Assembly: GCA_040882285.1 (NCBI GenBank) | Contig: JBBEBQ010000025.1 | Coordinates: 1-64,000, forward strand | Direction: 5' to 3' | Source of the DNA: Gemmatimonadaceae bacterium | GTDB taxonomy: Bacteria > Gemmatimonadota > Gemmatimonadetes > Gemmatimonadales > Gemmatimonadaceae | Length of the DNA stretch: 64,000 nucleotides | Shown: in pieces, positions 37,016-45,996 of the stretch | How positions within the stretch are numbered: the first letter of the stretch is position 1 | How the letters are laid out: each line of letters starts with the position of its first letter | Notes under the pieces: generated by a model | The model's input: the letters and a program-made list of their open reading frames with translations, nothing else | Databases searched by the model: none | What the model was told of the DNA's origin: nothing | Position numbers and translations under genes: made by a program

Positions 37016-39294
37016 CGCGAGCCGATCCCGGGACGCTGATCGAAGTCGCGCTGCCGCTGCCGCTCTTCCAGACGTTCACGTATCTCGTAGACGACTCGCT
37101 GGCCAATCCCGTGACGGTGGGATCCCGCGTCGTGGTGCCGTTCCGGCAGCGGCGGCAGATAGGAGTCTGCGTGCGGCTGGGGGCCGAGCGAAGACCGGGG
37201 ACACGCATCAAGAAGGTCCTGGACGCGCCCGATCCCGAACCTGTCGTCGCGGACGATCTCGTCTTCCTCTGCAACTGGATCGCGGAGTACTACGTGGCGC
37301 CGCCCGGCGCGGCGCTCCGGCTGGCGCTGCCGGTGCTGCTGACCGGCGCCGACGCGCCGCGGCCGAAGCCGCGCACGCGCCGCATCCTCCGAATCACCGG
37401 CGAGCCGCCATCGCTCATCGAGCGGGAGGCGATCTTCGGCCGGGCGAAGCAGCAGCGCGCGCTGTTCGAGGCGATCGAATCCCTGGGCGGATCCAGCAGC
37501 GCGGAGCACCTTCGCGACCAGCTGGGGTTCACGCCCGCGGTCATCGCGGGGCTGGAGAAGCGCGGGCTCGTAACGGTGGAGGAAGAAGTAGTCGCGCGCG
37601 ACCCGTTCCTGTCGCGCGCGATCGTGCCGGCCCCGCCGTTGGAGCCGACCAGCGCGCAGCGGAGCGCGATCGAGGCGCTGTCGGCCGCGTCCGGCGCCGA
37701 GACGTTCCTGCTGCACGGAGTGACCGGGAGCGGGAAGACGCTGGTGTACATCGAGCTGCTGCGCGCCGTCCTCGGCCGCGGGAAGTCGGCGATCGTGCTG
37801 GTGCCCGAGATCGCGCTCACGCCCCAGACGGTGGACCGTTTCCGCGGCGCGTTCGGCGACGCCGTCGCGGTGCTGCATTCCGCCTTGAGCGACGGCGAGC
37901 GGTACGACGCGTGGCTCGCGCTCAAGCGGGGCGAGAAGCGGATCGCGGTCGGCGCGCGGTCGGCGGTGTTCGCGCCGGTGAGCGATCTCGGCGCGATCAT
38001 CGTGGACGAGGAGCACGAGGCGAGCTACAAGCAGGGCGAGGCGCCGCGCTATCACGCGCGCGAAGTCGCGATCATGCGGGCGCACGAGGCTGGCGCAGTC
38101 GTGGTGCTCGGAAGCGCGACGCCGTCGCTCGAGAGCTGGGTGAACGCGGAAGCGGGGAAGTACCGGCTGCTGCGGCTGCCGGACAGGGTGGCGGGAGGGA
38201 AGCTCCCGCGGGTCGAGATCGTCAACCTCCGCCGGCGGTTCTCCGGCGGCAACGGGACCGGCCCCGCGCCCGCCACCGATTACGAGCGCGCGATCAGCCC
38301 CGAGCTGGACGAGGCGCTGCACGCGCGGCTCGCGCTCAAGCAGCAGAGCATCCTGCTGCTCAACCGGCGCGGGTACGCCTCGTTTATTCAGTGCGACGAG
38401 TGCGGCTACGTCGCCGTGTGTCCCAACTGCTCCATCACGCTCACCCATCACCGCACGCCCGAGCGCCTTGTCTGCCACTACTGCCTGCACCAGGAAGATC
38501 CCGCGGCGAATTGCGCCAGGTGCGGCGGGACGACGCTGCGCCAGCGCGGCATCGGCACGCAGCGCGTGGAGCGGCTGCTGGGGGAGCGGTTTCCCGCGGC
38601 CGGGATCGCGCGCATGGACGTGGACACGACGAGCGGCAAGTGGGCGCACGTCGAGATACTCGACCGGGTGGCGTCGGGCGAAGTCGACATCCTGCTGGGC
38701 ACGCAGATGATCGCCAAGGGACTCGATTTCGCGAACGTCACGCTAGTCGGAGTCGTGGACGCGGACGTCGGGATCAACCTGCCGGACTTTCGCGCCTCGG
38801 AGCGCTGCTTTCAGCTGCTGAGCCAGGTCGCGGGCCGCGCCGGCCGGGGACCGAAAGGCGGGAGCGTGATCATTCAGACGAGGGTTCCGGAGCACCACGC
38901 CGTGGTCCACGCGCTGACGCACGACTACGACGCGTTCGTCGCCGCGGAGATCGAAGGCCGCCGCGAGCCCGCGTACCCGCCGTTCGTGCGGCTCGCCAAC
39001 ATCGTGTTCAGCGCCGTCGAGGAGAGCGCCGCCATGGAGCTCGCGACCTCGGCGGCCGAGTGGATGTCGCAACTCCTGGTCGCGGGGCAGGTGGAGGGGA
39101 TCACCCTCGTGGGGCCGGCGCCGTGCCCGATCGAGCGGATCAAGAACCGGTGGCGGTGGCACCTCCTGCTGAAGTCGTCGCAGCCGGGAACGCTCACGCG
39201 CGCTCTGCGGTTCTTCGCGGAGCGCTTTGAGCCGGCGACGGCGACGGCGCAGCGGAGGATCACGATTGACAGGGATCCGGTGTCGCTCTTGTAA
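37012..39294 (+). CDS. priA: Primosomal replication protein N' (PriA helicase)
   Basis: Restarts stalled replication forks by loading the replisome. The GTG at 37012 (GTGA overlap) begins the 760-residue protein. N-terminal DNA-binding domain, Walker A GVTGSGKT near residue 237, DEEH box IIVDEEHEASYKQ near 330, eight zinc-site cysteines (CDECGYVAVCPNC, CHYC, CARC) at residues ~460-510, and the helicase motif GTQMIAKGLDFANVTLVG are all present. Ends 3 nt before a heptamer-repeat hairpin. Confidence 0.96.
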   Translation: MTRADPGTLIEVALPLPLFQTFTYLVDDSLANPVTVGSRVVVPFRQRRQIGVCVRLGAERRPGTRIKKVLDAPDPEPVVADDLVFLCNWIAEYYVAPPGAALRLALPVLLTGADAPRPKPRTRRILRITGEPPSLIEREAIFGRAKQQRALFEAIESLGGSSSAEHLRDQLGFTPAVIAGLEKRGLVTVEEEVVARDPFLSRAIVPAPPLEPTSAQRSAIEALSAASGAETFLLHGVTGSGKTLVYIELLRAVLGRGKSAIVLVPEIALTPQTVDRFRGAFGDAVAVLHSALSDGERYDAWLALKRGEKRIAVGARSAVFAPVSDLGAIIVDEEHEASYKQGEAPRYHAREVAIMRAHEAGAVVVLGSATPSLESWVNAEAGKYRLLRLPDRVAGGKLPRVEIVNLRRRFSGGNGTGPAPATDYERAISPELDEALHARLALKQQSILLLNRRGYASFIQCDECGYVAVCPNCSITLTHHRTPERLVCHYCLHQEDPAANCARCGGTTLRQRGIGTQRVERLLGERFPAAGIARMDVDTTSGKWAHVEILDRVASGEVDILLGTQMIAKGLDFANVTLVGVVDADVGINLPDFRASERCFQLLSQVAGRAGRGPKGGSVIIQTRVPEHHAVVHALTHDYDAFVAAEIEGRREPAYPPFVRLANIVFSAVEESAAMELATSAAEWMSQLLVAGQVEGITLVGPAPCPIERIKNRWRWHLLLKSSQPGTLTRALRFFAERFEPATATAQRRITIDRDPVSLL

Positions 39295-39297
39295 GAC

Positions 39298-39457
39298 GTG
39301 ACTAGTGACTAGTGACTGGTGACTAGTAACAGATCTTTTCCAGCCGATAGTGACTCATGGCCGCAAAGTGCATAGCTTCGAAGTTGCAGTTCACTAGTCA
39401 CTAGTCACTAGTCACTAGTCACTAGTCACTAGTCACTAGTCACTAATCACTAGTCAC
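39298..39457 (+). repeat. Large heptamer-repeat hairpin after priA
   Basis: Left arm: GTGACTA, GTGACTA, GTGACTG, GTGACTA and GTAAC (39298-39330). Then ~58 nt of non-repeat sequence. Right arm: GCAGTTCAC followed by nine units of TAGTCAC (39395-39457), the eighth being TAATCAC. The arms can pair over at least four heptads, and the right arm has about five units in excess. The left GTAAC edge and right GCAGT edge are shared with the loci at 44217 and 60712. It fills the whole priA-39462 gap. Confidence 0.9.
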
Positions 39458-39461
39458 CGCC

Positions 39462-39839
39462 TTGAACGACACCACCGAACGCTTCCTGCGCGAGATCGCC
39501 GAGAACGTTGCTCCGGAGACCATCTCGGAGGTGCGCCTCTTTCCGGCGATCCGGCAGGGTCCCGTTGAGACCGGAGTGGCCGTGGTGGCCGCGCACCCCG
39601 ACGCGAACGCGGAGATCACCCCCGACCGCCACACCGTCTACACCGCCCGGTACCGGCTCGCGGTCAAAGGCGCCGATCGGGGCAAGTGGGAGTTCGAGAT
39701 TCGCGCCGACGCCGACGCGCCGCTGCCGACGGTCGACGCCGTGGTCGACGGGGTGATGCGGCGCGCTGGGGAGTCGTTCGAGCCCGAGCGCATATCAGCG
39801 CACGCGTTCCGGAGCATCCTGGCGAATCCGGTGCAGTGA
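39462..39839 (+). CDS. Unrecognised 125-residue protein upstream of the Fur-family gene
   Basis: No family recognised. TTG start (NDTTERFLREIAENVAPETI) directly after the repeat hairpin; soluble alpha/beta protein, with VRLFPAIRQGPVETGVAVVAA and HTVYTARYRLAVKGADRGKWEFEI as likely beta-strands and a C-terminal helix (VVDGVMRRAGESFEPERI). It ends with GTGA, overlapping the Fur-family gene, so the two are probably co-translated. The lack of Cys/His clusters argues against metal binding. Function unknown. Confidence 0.6.
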   Translation: MNDTTERFLREIAENVAPETISEVRLFPAIRQGPVETGVAVVAAHPDANAEITPDRHTVYTARYRLAVKGADRGKWEFEIRADADAPLPTVDAVVDGVMRRAGESFEPERISAHAFRSILANPVQ

Positions 39840-40273
39840 ACTCCGCGCTCGAGAGCTTCGCCTCGTACCTGCGGGACCACAACCTGCCGGTCACGCCGCA
39901 GCGGCTCGCTATCGCCGATGTGGTGCTCGGCTCCGCGAGCCACCTCTCGGCTGACGACGTGGCCCGGGAGCTGAAGAGCAGGGGTGCCGCCGCGGGGCTG
40001 GCCACGGTGTACAGGACGATCGAGGTGCTGCTCCACAGCGGGCTGGTCGTCGAGCGGGACTTTGGAGAAGGGTTCAAGCGGTACGAGCCGGCGCGGGACA
40101 TGCCCCACCACGAGCACCTGCTGTGCTCCGTATGCGGCAGGGTCACGGAGTTCAGGGACGAGCGGCTGGAGCGGATGACGACGTTGATCGCGGAGCAGCA
40201 CCGATTCTCCAGACAGGGACACCGTCTGGTGATCTACGGGACGTGCGCCGAGTGCAGGAGAGGACTTACGTAG
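39836..40273 (+). CDS. Fur-family metalloregulator
   Basis: 145-residue transcription regulator. Winged-helix domain (NLPVTPQRLAIADVVLGSASHLSADDVARE near the N-terminus, then ATVYRTIEVLLHSGLV), hinge, and dimerisation/metal domain with HHEHLLCSVCGRVTEF and the final CAEC pair, giving a structural Cys4 zinc site. The subfamily (Fur, Zur, PerR) cannot be fixed from this alone. GTG start overlaps the upstream gene; the 3' end overlaps the convergent receiver gene by 8 nt. Confidence 0.9.
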   Translation: MNSALESFASYLRDHNLPVTPQRLAIADVVLGSASHLSADDVARELKSRGAAAGLATVYRTIEVLLHSGLVVERDFGEGFKRYEPARDMPHHEHLLCSVCGRVTEFRDERLERMTTLIAEQHRFSRQGHRLVIYGTCAECRRGLT

Positions 40274-40649
40274 CTGCTTTGACGGCCGCCAGCAGATCGG
40301 CCGTCGTCGTGGGCTTGAGCAGGACCGCCTCGCATCCCGCCGCGGCGCAACGTTCCCGGGTAGCCTCGTCCGCGTGACCGGTCAGCGCGATGACGCGCGG
40401 CTGCGCGACGCCGCACTCGCGCCAGCGGTGCAGGATCTCCATCCCGTCCTCGCCGTCTCCGAGCGAGACGTCGAGCAGCACGACCCGGGGCGTGTCGTGC
40501 ACGCCGACCTGCACCGCTTCCGCCACGTTGGCCGCCGCGCTGACCCTGTAGCCGCTGTGCTCGAAGAAAATGCGCAGCGCGTCGGTCACGTCGGTGTTGT
40601 CCTCGACCAGCAGCAGGTGCGGCCGCGAGCCCGCGCTATCGTCAGACAG
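40266..40649 (-). CDS. Single-domain response regulator (CheY-like)
   Basis: About 127 residues: receiver only, no output domain. The complete fold needs LLLVEDN (acidic pair at residues 16-17), phospho-acceptor Asp60 in VVLLDVSLGD, Thr in VIALTGHA and Lys in VLLKPTT. A GTG at 40589 is the first standard start but would delete the acidic pair. Upstream, the only usable in-frame start is CTG at 40649-40647, which overlaps the histidine-kinase stop. Cognate kinase is immediately upstream. Start uncertain, function clear. Confidence 0.82.
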   Translation of the reverse strand: MSDDSAGSRPHLLLVEDNTDVTDALRIFFEHSGYRVSAAANVAEAVQVGVHDTPRVVLLDVSLGDGEDGMEILHRWRECGVAQPRVIALTGHADEATRERCAAAGCEAVLLKPTTTADLLAAVKAAT

Positions 40650-41460
40650 CGAGATAGGAGCTGGGGACGGAAAAGAAAAAGCGACTGCCGCGGCCGAGCT
40701 CGCTCTCGAGCCAGATCCGGCCGCCGTGCACCTCGACGAGCTGCCGCGCGATCGTGAGGCCGAGCCCGGTGCCGTGATGCGCGCGCGACGGGGAAGCGTC
40801 CACCTGCGCGAATTCGCGAAAGATCAGATCGTGATGCTCGGGGGCGATGCCGACCCCCGTGTCGCCGACCTCGATCACCAGCTCCGGCCTCTCCTCGTGG
40901 ACAACCATGCGGCCGTTCACCCAGATCCGGCCGCCGGCCGGAGTGAACGCGATGGCATTGCCGAGAAGATTCCCGAGGATGTGCGCGATCTTCTGCCTGT
41001 CGGCGCGGAGCAGCGGAACTTCGCCCTCGACCGAAGAGCTGAACTCCAGATTCTTGCGCGCGAGCAGCGACGTGTTGAGGATGCGTATCTGCTCGATGAG
41101 ATCCTCCAGCGAGAACTCGCTGATCACCAGGTCGAGCTGATTGGCCGAGCCTTTGGCGTAGGTCAGGATCTCGTTTACCATGTTGAGCACCTGCCGGCCG
41201 CCCGCGATGATGCCGTCTATGCTCCGGCGCTGCTGCTCGTTGACCTCGCCGATCATGCCGTCACGGAGGATCTCGGCGTGCGTCACGATGGCGGTGAGCG
41301 GCGTGCGCAGGTCGTGCGAGATGTTGGACAGGAACTGCGTCTTGAGCGAGTCGCGGACCCGCAGCTCGTTGATCAGCCGCATCGCCTCGAGGCTCTGATT
41401 CTCGAGGGCGGTAAGATGCAGTTCCCAGGGGGAAGTTTTCTCGAGCTGCGTCACGCTCAT
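40642..41460 (-). CDS. Sensor histidine kinase without sensor domain
   Basis: 272 residues. A short N-terminal helix is followed by HisKA (FLSNISHDLRTPLTAIVTHAEI, phospho-acceptor His near residue 59) and HATPase_c with N box (ILGNLLGNAIAFT), G1 (VGDTGVGIAPEH) and G2 (HHGTGLGLTIARQLVEVHGG). No transmembrane or PAS region, so the signal probably arrives via a partner. The ATG 41460 is chosen as the start of MSVTQLEKTSPW; the frame is open upstream but into the ABC exporter gene. Co-directional with the exporter and receiver. Confidence 0.88.
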   Translation of the reverse strand: MSVTQLEKTSPWELHLTALENQSLEAMRLINELRVRDSLKTQFLSNISHDLRTPLTAIVTHAEILRDGMIGEVNEQQRRSIDGIIAGGRQVLNMVNEILTYAKGSANQLDLVISEFSLEDLIEQIRILNTSLLARKNLEFSSSVEGEVPLLRADRQKIAHILGNLLGNAIAFTPAGGRIWVNGRMVVHEERPELVIEVGDTGVGIAPEHHDLIFREFAQVDASPSRAHHGTGLGLTIARQLVEVHGGRIWLESELGRGSRFFFSVPSSYLAV

Positions 41461-41476
41461 CGGGGGGCTTTCATCG

Positions 41477-43282
41477 TCAATCAATAGTAGGGCTCGCCAC
41501 CGAAGCCGCCAGATGTTGCTCCCCGACCTCCTCGATCGAATCGACGAGCTGTTGCCGCCGGAGCAGCGACCAGTACCGGCCTCCGCGTGCCAGCAGCTCG
41601 GCGTGCCGCCCGTGCTCCACCGCGCGCCCCCCATCGAGCACGACGATGTGATCGGCGCCGCGCAACGCGCTCACGCGATGGGAGGCGATGATCGCCGACC
41701 GCGTGTCTCGCACCGACTGGAGGGCGCCGAGGATGTCCGCCTCCGTCCGCGTATCCACCGCCGACAGGGCGTCGTCCAGCAGCAGCACGGCGGGCCGGCG
41801 CGCGAGAGCGCGGGCCAGCGTCACCCGTTGCTTCTGGCCGCCGGAGAGGTTGATCCCGCGCTCCCCCAGCATGGTCTCGTACCGCGCCGGAAACTCCGAG
41901 ACGGTCTCGGCCAGCTGAGCCAGGCGGGCGGCTTCCATCCAGTCGCGCTCGCTGCGCGCGCCGTACCCCAGGTTGGCCGCGATCGTGTCGCTGAATACCA
42001 GGCTCTCCTGCGTCACGTAACCGATCTCCGCGCGCAGCGCCTCCAGATCGAGCTCGCGCAGCGGAACTCCGTCCAGGAGAATCTCCCCTTCCTGCGGGTC
42101 GTACAGCCGGGGGATGAGATCCATGAGCGCGCTCTTTCCGCTGCCCGTCGCGCCGGCGATCCCGACGGTTTGGCCCGGCTCGCAGATGAACGAGACGTCG
42201 CGGAGGACCCAGCGCGGCTGCTCTCCCTCGGGCGCGGGATAGTGGAAGCCGACGCCGCGGAACTCGATTCGGCGGCCGCCGGCCGCGAGCGGCACCGGCC
42301 CGGTGGCATGCCCTGCCAGCGCGGAGCGGGAGTCCAGGATCTCGTGCAGCCGTCCCATCGACGCTTCGCCGCGCTGGAACAAGTTGATCACCCACCCCAG
42401 TGCGATCAGCGGCCACATCAGCATCGCGAGGTACAGGCTGAACGCGACGAACGAGCCGATGCTGAATACCCCGCGCATCGCGAGGAGCCCGCCGATTCCG
42501 AGGACGATTGCGGTCGCGATCCCCGCCAGGAGCCCGAACACCGGGTGCAGAATGCCCCAGAGCCGCACCAGCGACATGTTCCGGACGAGGTACTCGTCGT
42601 TCAGCCGCGCGAAGCGCTCGATCTCCGCGTCCTCCTGCCGGTATGCCCGGACGATGCGAGCGCCCGCGAGGTTTTCCTGCGCCCGCGTTGTAAGCGTGGA
42701 GAAGTGCTCCTGCACCGCCTCGAACCTGTCGTGCAGCGCCTTGCCCATCCGGATTCCGATCACCGGGAGCAGCACCATCGGCAGCAGCGCGAGCGCGGTG
42801 AGGAGCGCGTTGATCCGCAGCATGAAGGCGATGGCGAACACGCCGCCGAAGATGGTGTTGGTGAGGTACATCACGGCGGGACCGACGGCCATCCGCACGG
42901 CGCCAAGGTCGTTGGTCAGCCGCGCCATGATGTCGCCCGTCCTCGTCGCGCCGAAATACGAGGTGTCGAGCGTCGTCAGCCGCGCGAACAGGTCGTTCCG
43001 GAGGTCGAACTCGATGCGCCGGCTCGCGCCGTTGAGCAGCTCGCGCATCCCGTAGCGCAGCGCGCCGCCCACGACCGCGACTACGGCAATCGTGCCCGCG
43101 TATCGCCATGCGACTCGGGCCGGCTCACCCGCGCCCATGGCGTCCAGCGCCTGTCTCAGCAGCCAGGGGATTACGCTCCAAACGGCCGACGAAAGGACCA
43201 CCAGAGCGAGGCCCCAGAGAACTTCCTTGCGGTAGGGGGCGTAATATGGAACTAACCGTCTAAGGTGTTTCAGATAAGGCAC
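41477..43282 (-). CDS. ABC exporter, fused membrane and ATPase half-transporter
   Basis: 601 residues of type IV (MsbA/LmrA-like) architecture. Six transmembrane helices (residues ~20-300, starting YYAPYRKEVLWGLALVVLS) are followed by the ATPase with Walker A GATGSGKSALM near residue 375, signature LSGGQKQRVTLARAL, and Walker B AVLLLDDALSAVD. A Q-loop (YVTQESLVF) and H-loop His (ASHRVSAL) are present. A second half-subunit is not adjacent, so it may homodimerise. Substrate unknown; it precedes the two-component pair on the same strand. Confidence 0.93.
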   Translation of the reverse strand: MPYLKHLRRLVPYYAPYRKEVLWGLALVVLSSAVWSVIPWLLRQALDAMGAGEPARVAWRYAGTIAVVAVVGGALRYGMRELLNGASRRIEFDLRNDLFARLTTLDTSYFGATRTGDIMARLTNDLGAVRMAVGPAVMYLTNTIFGGVFAIAFMLRINALLTALALLPMVLLPVIGIRMGKALHDRFEAVQEHFSTLTTRAQENLAGARIVRAYRQEDAEIERFARLNDEYLVRNMSLVRLWGILHPVFGLLAGIATAIVLGIGGLLAMRGVFSIGSFVAFSLYLAMLMWPLIALGWVINLFQRGEASMGRLHEILDSRSALAGHATGPVPLAAGGRRIEFRGVGFHYPAPEGEQPRWVLRDVSFICEPGQTVGIAGATGSGKSALMDLIPRLYDPQEGEILLDGVPLRELDLEALRAEIGYVTQESLVFSDTIAANLGYGARSERDWMEAARLAQLAETVSEFPARYETMLGERGINLSGGQKQRVTLARALARRPAVLLLDDALSAVDTRTEADILGALQSVRDTRSAIIASHRVSALRGADHIVVLDGGRAVEHGRHAELLARGGRYWSLLRRQQLVDSIEEVGEQHLAASVASPTID

Positions 43283-43354
43283 ATGAATTGCCCCGATTTA
43301 CATTGGAAGCACCCAAGCCGATCATGACGGCAATCCCAGTCTCGGAGGAGACAG

Positions 43355-44212
43355 ATGTTGAAATATACCCGCCTGTTTGCGGCGCTTTCCCTGACCTTCG
43401 TGGTCGCCGCATGCGGCGACGACAGCAGGGACGACACGCTGGCGACAGACACGACTCTCAATCGTGACCTCGAGCTTGCGAACGTAGACACGGGCGTGCA
43501 GCCGGCGTTGACGGACGTCCCGTCCGCGGCCGAGCCGGCCCCTGCCGCACCCGCGCCGCGAACCACGACGACACAGCCGCGCACGACGACTCGCACGACT
43601 CCGAGGCCCACGACGACCAGCACGGCTCCCCGGACCACCAGCAGCGGCAACGTCTCCACGGCCGGAACGGGCACCGCCGAGCGGTCGATGGGAACCATCG
43701 CCGCGGGCTCCACCGTGAGCCTCAGCTCGAGCACGCGGGTCTGCACCAATACGCACAAGGTTGGCGACAGATTCACCGCCACGGTCCGGCAGAGCGTGAC
43801 TGGGAGCAACGGGGCCGTAATCCCCGCCGGGGCGACAGCGACGGTCGAGATCACCTCGCTCCACCGCAGCGACAACGTGAATGATCCGATAGTGGTAGGC
43901 GTGGCGATCCGCTCGATCAGCTTCGGTGGGCGGACGTACGCGGTCAGCGGCACGACGAGCTCCGCGCAGGTCGACCGGGTTCGCAGCAGCACCACCCGTG
44001 ACGACGTGAAGAAGGTCGCGACGGGCGCCGCCATCGGCGCGATCGCGGGCCAGATACTGGGCCGCGACACGCGGGGGACGGTGACCGGCGCGGCGGCCGG
44101 TGCCGCGGTGGGCGCCGGTGCGGCGGTCGCGACGGCGAACTATGAAGGGTGCATTCCCACCGGCGGCGCGATCACGGTCTCGCTGAACAACTCGGTGCAA
44201 GTGCATACGTAA
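43355..44212 (+). CDS. Surface lipoprotein with Thr-rich linker and glycine zipper
   Basis: 285 residues. A signal peptide ends in a lipobox (FVVAAC, Cys at about residue 21). A long Thr/Pro/Ala linker (TTTQPRTTTRTTPRPTTTS) precedes a beta-rich domain with VGDRFTATVRQSV. The end has a glycine-zipper helix pair (ATGAAIGAIAGQILG, GAAAGAAVGAGAAVA), as in outer-membrane SlyB/17-kDa-type proteins. A strong SD (GGAGGAG) lies 6 nt before the ATG. Divergent from the ABC exporter; followed by a heptamer hairpin. Function unknown. Confidence 0.75.
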   Translation: MLKYTRLFAALSLTFVVAACGDDSRDDTLATDTTLNRDLELANVDTGVQPALTDVPSAAEPAPAAPAPRTTTTQPRTTTRTTPRPTTTSTAPRTTSSGNVSTAGTGTAERSMGTIAAGSTVSLSSSTRVCTNTHKVGDRFTATVRQSVTGSNGAVIPAGATATVEITSLHRSDNVNDPIVVGVAIRSISFGGRTYAVSGTTSSAQVDRVRSSTTRDDVKKVATGAAIGAIAGQILGRDTRGTVTGAAAGAAVGAGAAVATANYEGCIPTGGAITVSLNNSVQVHT

Positions 44213-44216
44213 CAAC

Positions 44217-44300
44217 GTGACTAGTGATTAGTGACTAGTGACTAGTAACTGCTTTCTGTTTGTTGCAGTAACTAGTCACTAGCCACTAGTCACCAGTCAC
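44217..44300 (+). repeat. Heptamer-repeat hairpin between convergent genes
   Basis: Left arm GTGACTA, GTGATTA, GTGACTA, GTGACTA, GTAACTG (44217-44251); a 14-nt loop (44252-44265); right arm CAGTAAC, TAGTCAC, TAGCCAC, TAGTCAC, CAGTCAC (44266-44300). The arms pair over 35 positions with few mismatches. The left arm is identical in unit order to the one at 60712. It lies between two genes that converge on it, with no T-tract. Confidence 0.9.
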
Positions 44301-44306
44301 CGCTTT

Positions 44307-45944
44307 TCAGTGTCCCGCCGCGCTCCCTGAATAGCGCGGGTCCACCACTCCTTCCCAGCCGTTGCCACGGCGCGCCACGGCGATCACACGGCCGATGTAG
44401 GGCAGCGTGTCGGTGCGAATCGGCTTCAGCTTGTAGCCCATGGCGCCGAGTGAGTCGAGCACGGCCGGCGCGAACCCCCGCTCGAACCAGACGGAGTCGG
44501 GACTCACGACGTGATGCACGCGCGGCGCGCGCATGGCGTCGAGCAGCCTCATCCGGTGATCCACCACGTTCACGATGAGCTGCACCACGCTGGTGATGAT
44601 GCGCGGGCCCCCGCGCGATCCGATTACCAGCAGCACGCGGCCGTCGGGGTCGAGCACGATGGTGGGAGCCATCGAGCTCATCATCACCTTCCCGGGCGCT
44701 ATCGCGTTGGCTTCCGCGGCCATGATCCCGTCCGCGTTCACGGCGCCGGGGCGGGCAGCGAAGTCGTCCATCTCGTCGTTGAGAAAGAAGCCCGCGCCCT
44801 CGACGAACACGCCGGAGCCGTAGATGTCGTTGATCGTCGTCGTCAGCGAGACGACGTTGCCGAAGCTGTCGGCGACCGCGATGTGTGTAGTCTCGTTGCC
44901 CTCGCGCACCGCGGCACGGGCCGCGCGCGTGGTCGTTGCCCGGGCAGGATCAATCGTGCGCGCGAGCCGCCGGGCGTATGCCTTGCTGGTCAGCAGCTCG
45001 GTGGGGATCGGCGCGGCGTCCGGGTCGCCGATCAGCTCGTTCCGGTCGATGAAGGCCCGCTGAAATGCCGCGAGCAGCAGGTGCGCGCGCTGCGCCGTCC
45101 CGAAGGGCGGCAGGTCGCCGAACGCCTCGAGGATGTTGAGCGACGCCGCGACCGCGATTCCACCCGAGGCCGGCGGCGGCATGCCGATCACGGTATGTCC
45201 GCGGTAGGTAGTCTCCAGCGGTGCGCGCCAGCGCTCACGGTAGGTCGCAAGATTTTCGGCCGTGATGAGCCCGCCTCCCCGGCGCATCTCCGCGACGATC
45301 AGCTCCGCGATCGGTCCCCGGTAAAACGCCGCGGCGCCGGCGTGCGGCGCGATCCGCGCGCGCTGCCCGGCGATCGTACGGCTGAACGTGGTGTCCACGA
45401 TGAAGCCGTTACGCGCGAGCGCTATCGCCGGCGCGATCGCTTGCTCCCGGCTCACCGACCCGAACCGCTCCAGCGCCGCGAGCATTCCCGCGACGGCACT
45501 CGGAACACCTGAAGCGAGATGACTGCGGGTGCTCGCGCCCGGGGGCACTCCCGGCTGGGAGAACATGGCGCGCGTGGCCGCCGCCGGCGCGCGCTCGCGA
45601 AAATCGAGCGCAGCCGTGCTGCCGTCCGCCAGCCGGACGAGCATGAACCCGCCGCCGCCGATGTTGCCGGCCTCGGGGTGTGTCACCGCCAGTGCGGAGG
45701 CGACCGCGACCGCGGCGTCCACGGCGTTCCCGCCGCGCCGCAGGATCTCCACTCCGACGGCGGTAGCCAGCGAGTCGTTGCTCGCGACCATGCCGTGTTG
45801 GCCGAATGCCGCGGTGGCACTCGCGCCGAGATTCCAGCCGGGCTCGAAGTCTCCGCTGCCCGCGGCGCTCCCGCGGGGAAGTCCGTGGCATCCGACCGCA
45901 AAAAAAACGCAGGAAGCGACGAGCATCCGTCGCGCCCCGCGCAT
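44307..45944 (-). CDS. ggt: Gamma-glutamyltransferase (lipoprotein form)
   Basis: Ntn hydrolase that cleaves gamma-glutamyl bonds (glutathione, poly-gamma-glutamate) and is processed autocatalytically. The nucleophile Thr starts the small subunit at NETTHIAVAD (about residue 352). Substrate motifs include NIGGGGFMLVRLADG, PPPASGGIA and SMAPTIVLDPDG. About 545 residues is normal. An N-terminal lipobox (FFAVGC) suggests attachment to the membrane. ATG 45944 has a GGTGG-type SD; ATG 45971 upstream is an alternative. Confidence 0.93.
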   Translation of the reverse strand: MRGARRMLVASCVFFAVGCHGLPRGSAAGSGDFEPGWNLGASATAAFGQHGMVASNDSLATAVGVEILRRGGNAVDAAVAVASALAVTHPEAGNIGGGGFMLVRLADGSTAALDFRERAPAAATRAMFSQPGVPPGASTRSHLASGVPSAVAGMLAALERFGSVSREQAIAPAIALARNGFIVDTTFSRTIAGQRARIAPHAGAAAFYRGPIAELIVAEMRRGGGLITAENLATYRERWRAPLETTYRGHTVIGMPPPASGGIAVAASLNILEAFGDLPPFGTAQRAHLLLAAFQRAFIDRNELIGDPDAAPIPTELLTSKAYARRLARTIDPARATTTRAARAAVREGNETTHIAVADSFGNVVSLTTTINDIYGSGVFVEGAGFFLNDEMDDFAARPGAVNADGIMAAEANAIAPGKVMMSSMAPTIVLDPDGRVLLVIGSRGGPRIITSVVQLIVNVVDHRMRLLDAMRAPRVHHVVSPDSVWFERGFAPAVLDSLGAMGYKLKPIRTDTLPYIGRVIAVARRGNGWEGVVDPRYSGSAAGH

Positions 45945-45996
45945 ACCACCTACAACCCTCTGCCTCAGCATGGCACCCGGAAGCAGGCCCGTGGCG

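Noticed and set aside
39391-39457. Possible CRISPR array
   Set aside because: Units are 7 bp and contiguous with no unique spacers, and no cas genes are nearby. These are tandem short repeats.
44217-44300. Ordinary Rho-independent terminator at the heptamer hairpins
   Set aside because: Stems are very long and AT-containing, loops are 14-60 nt, and no T-tract follows; this differs from the clear terminator at 58065-58094.
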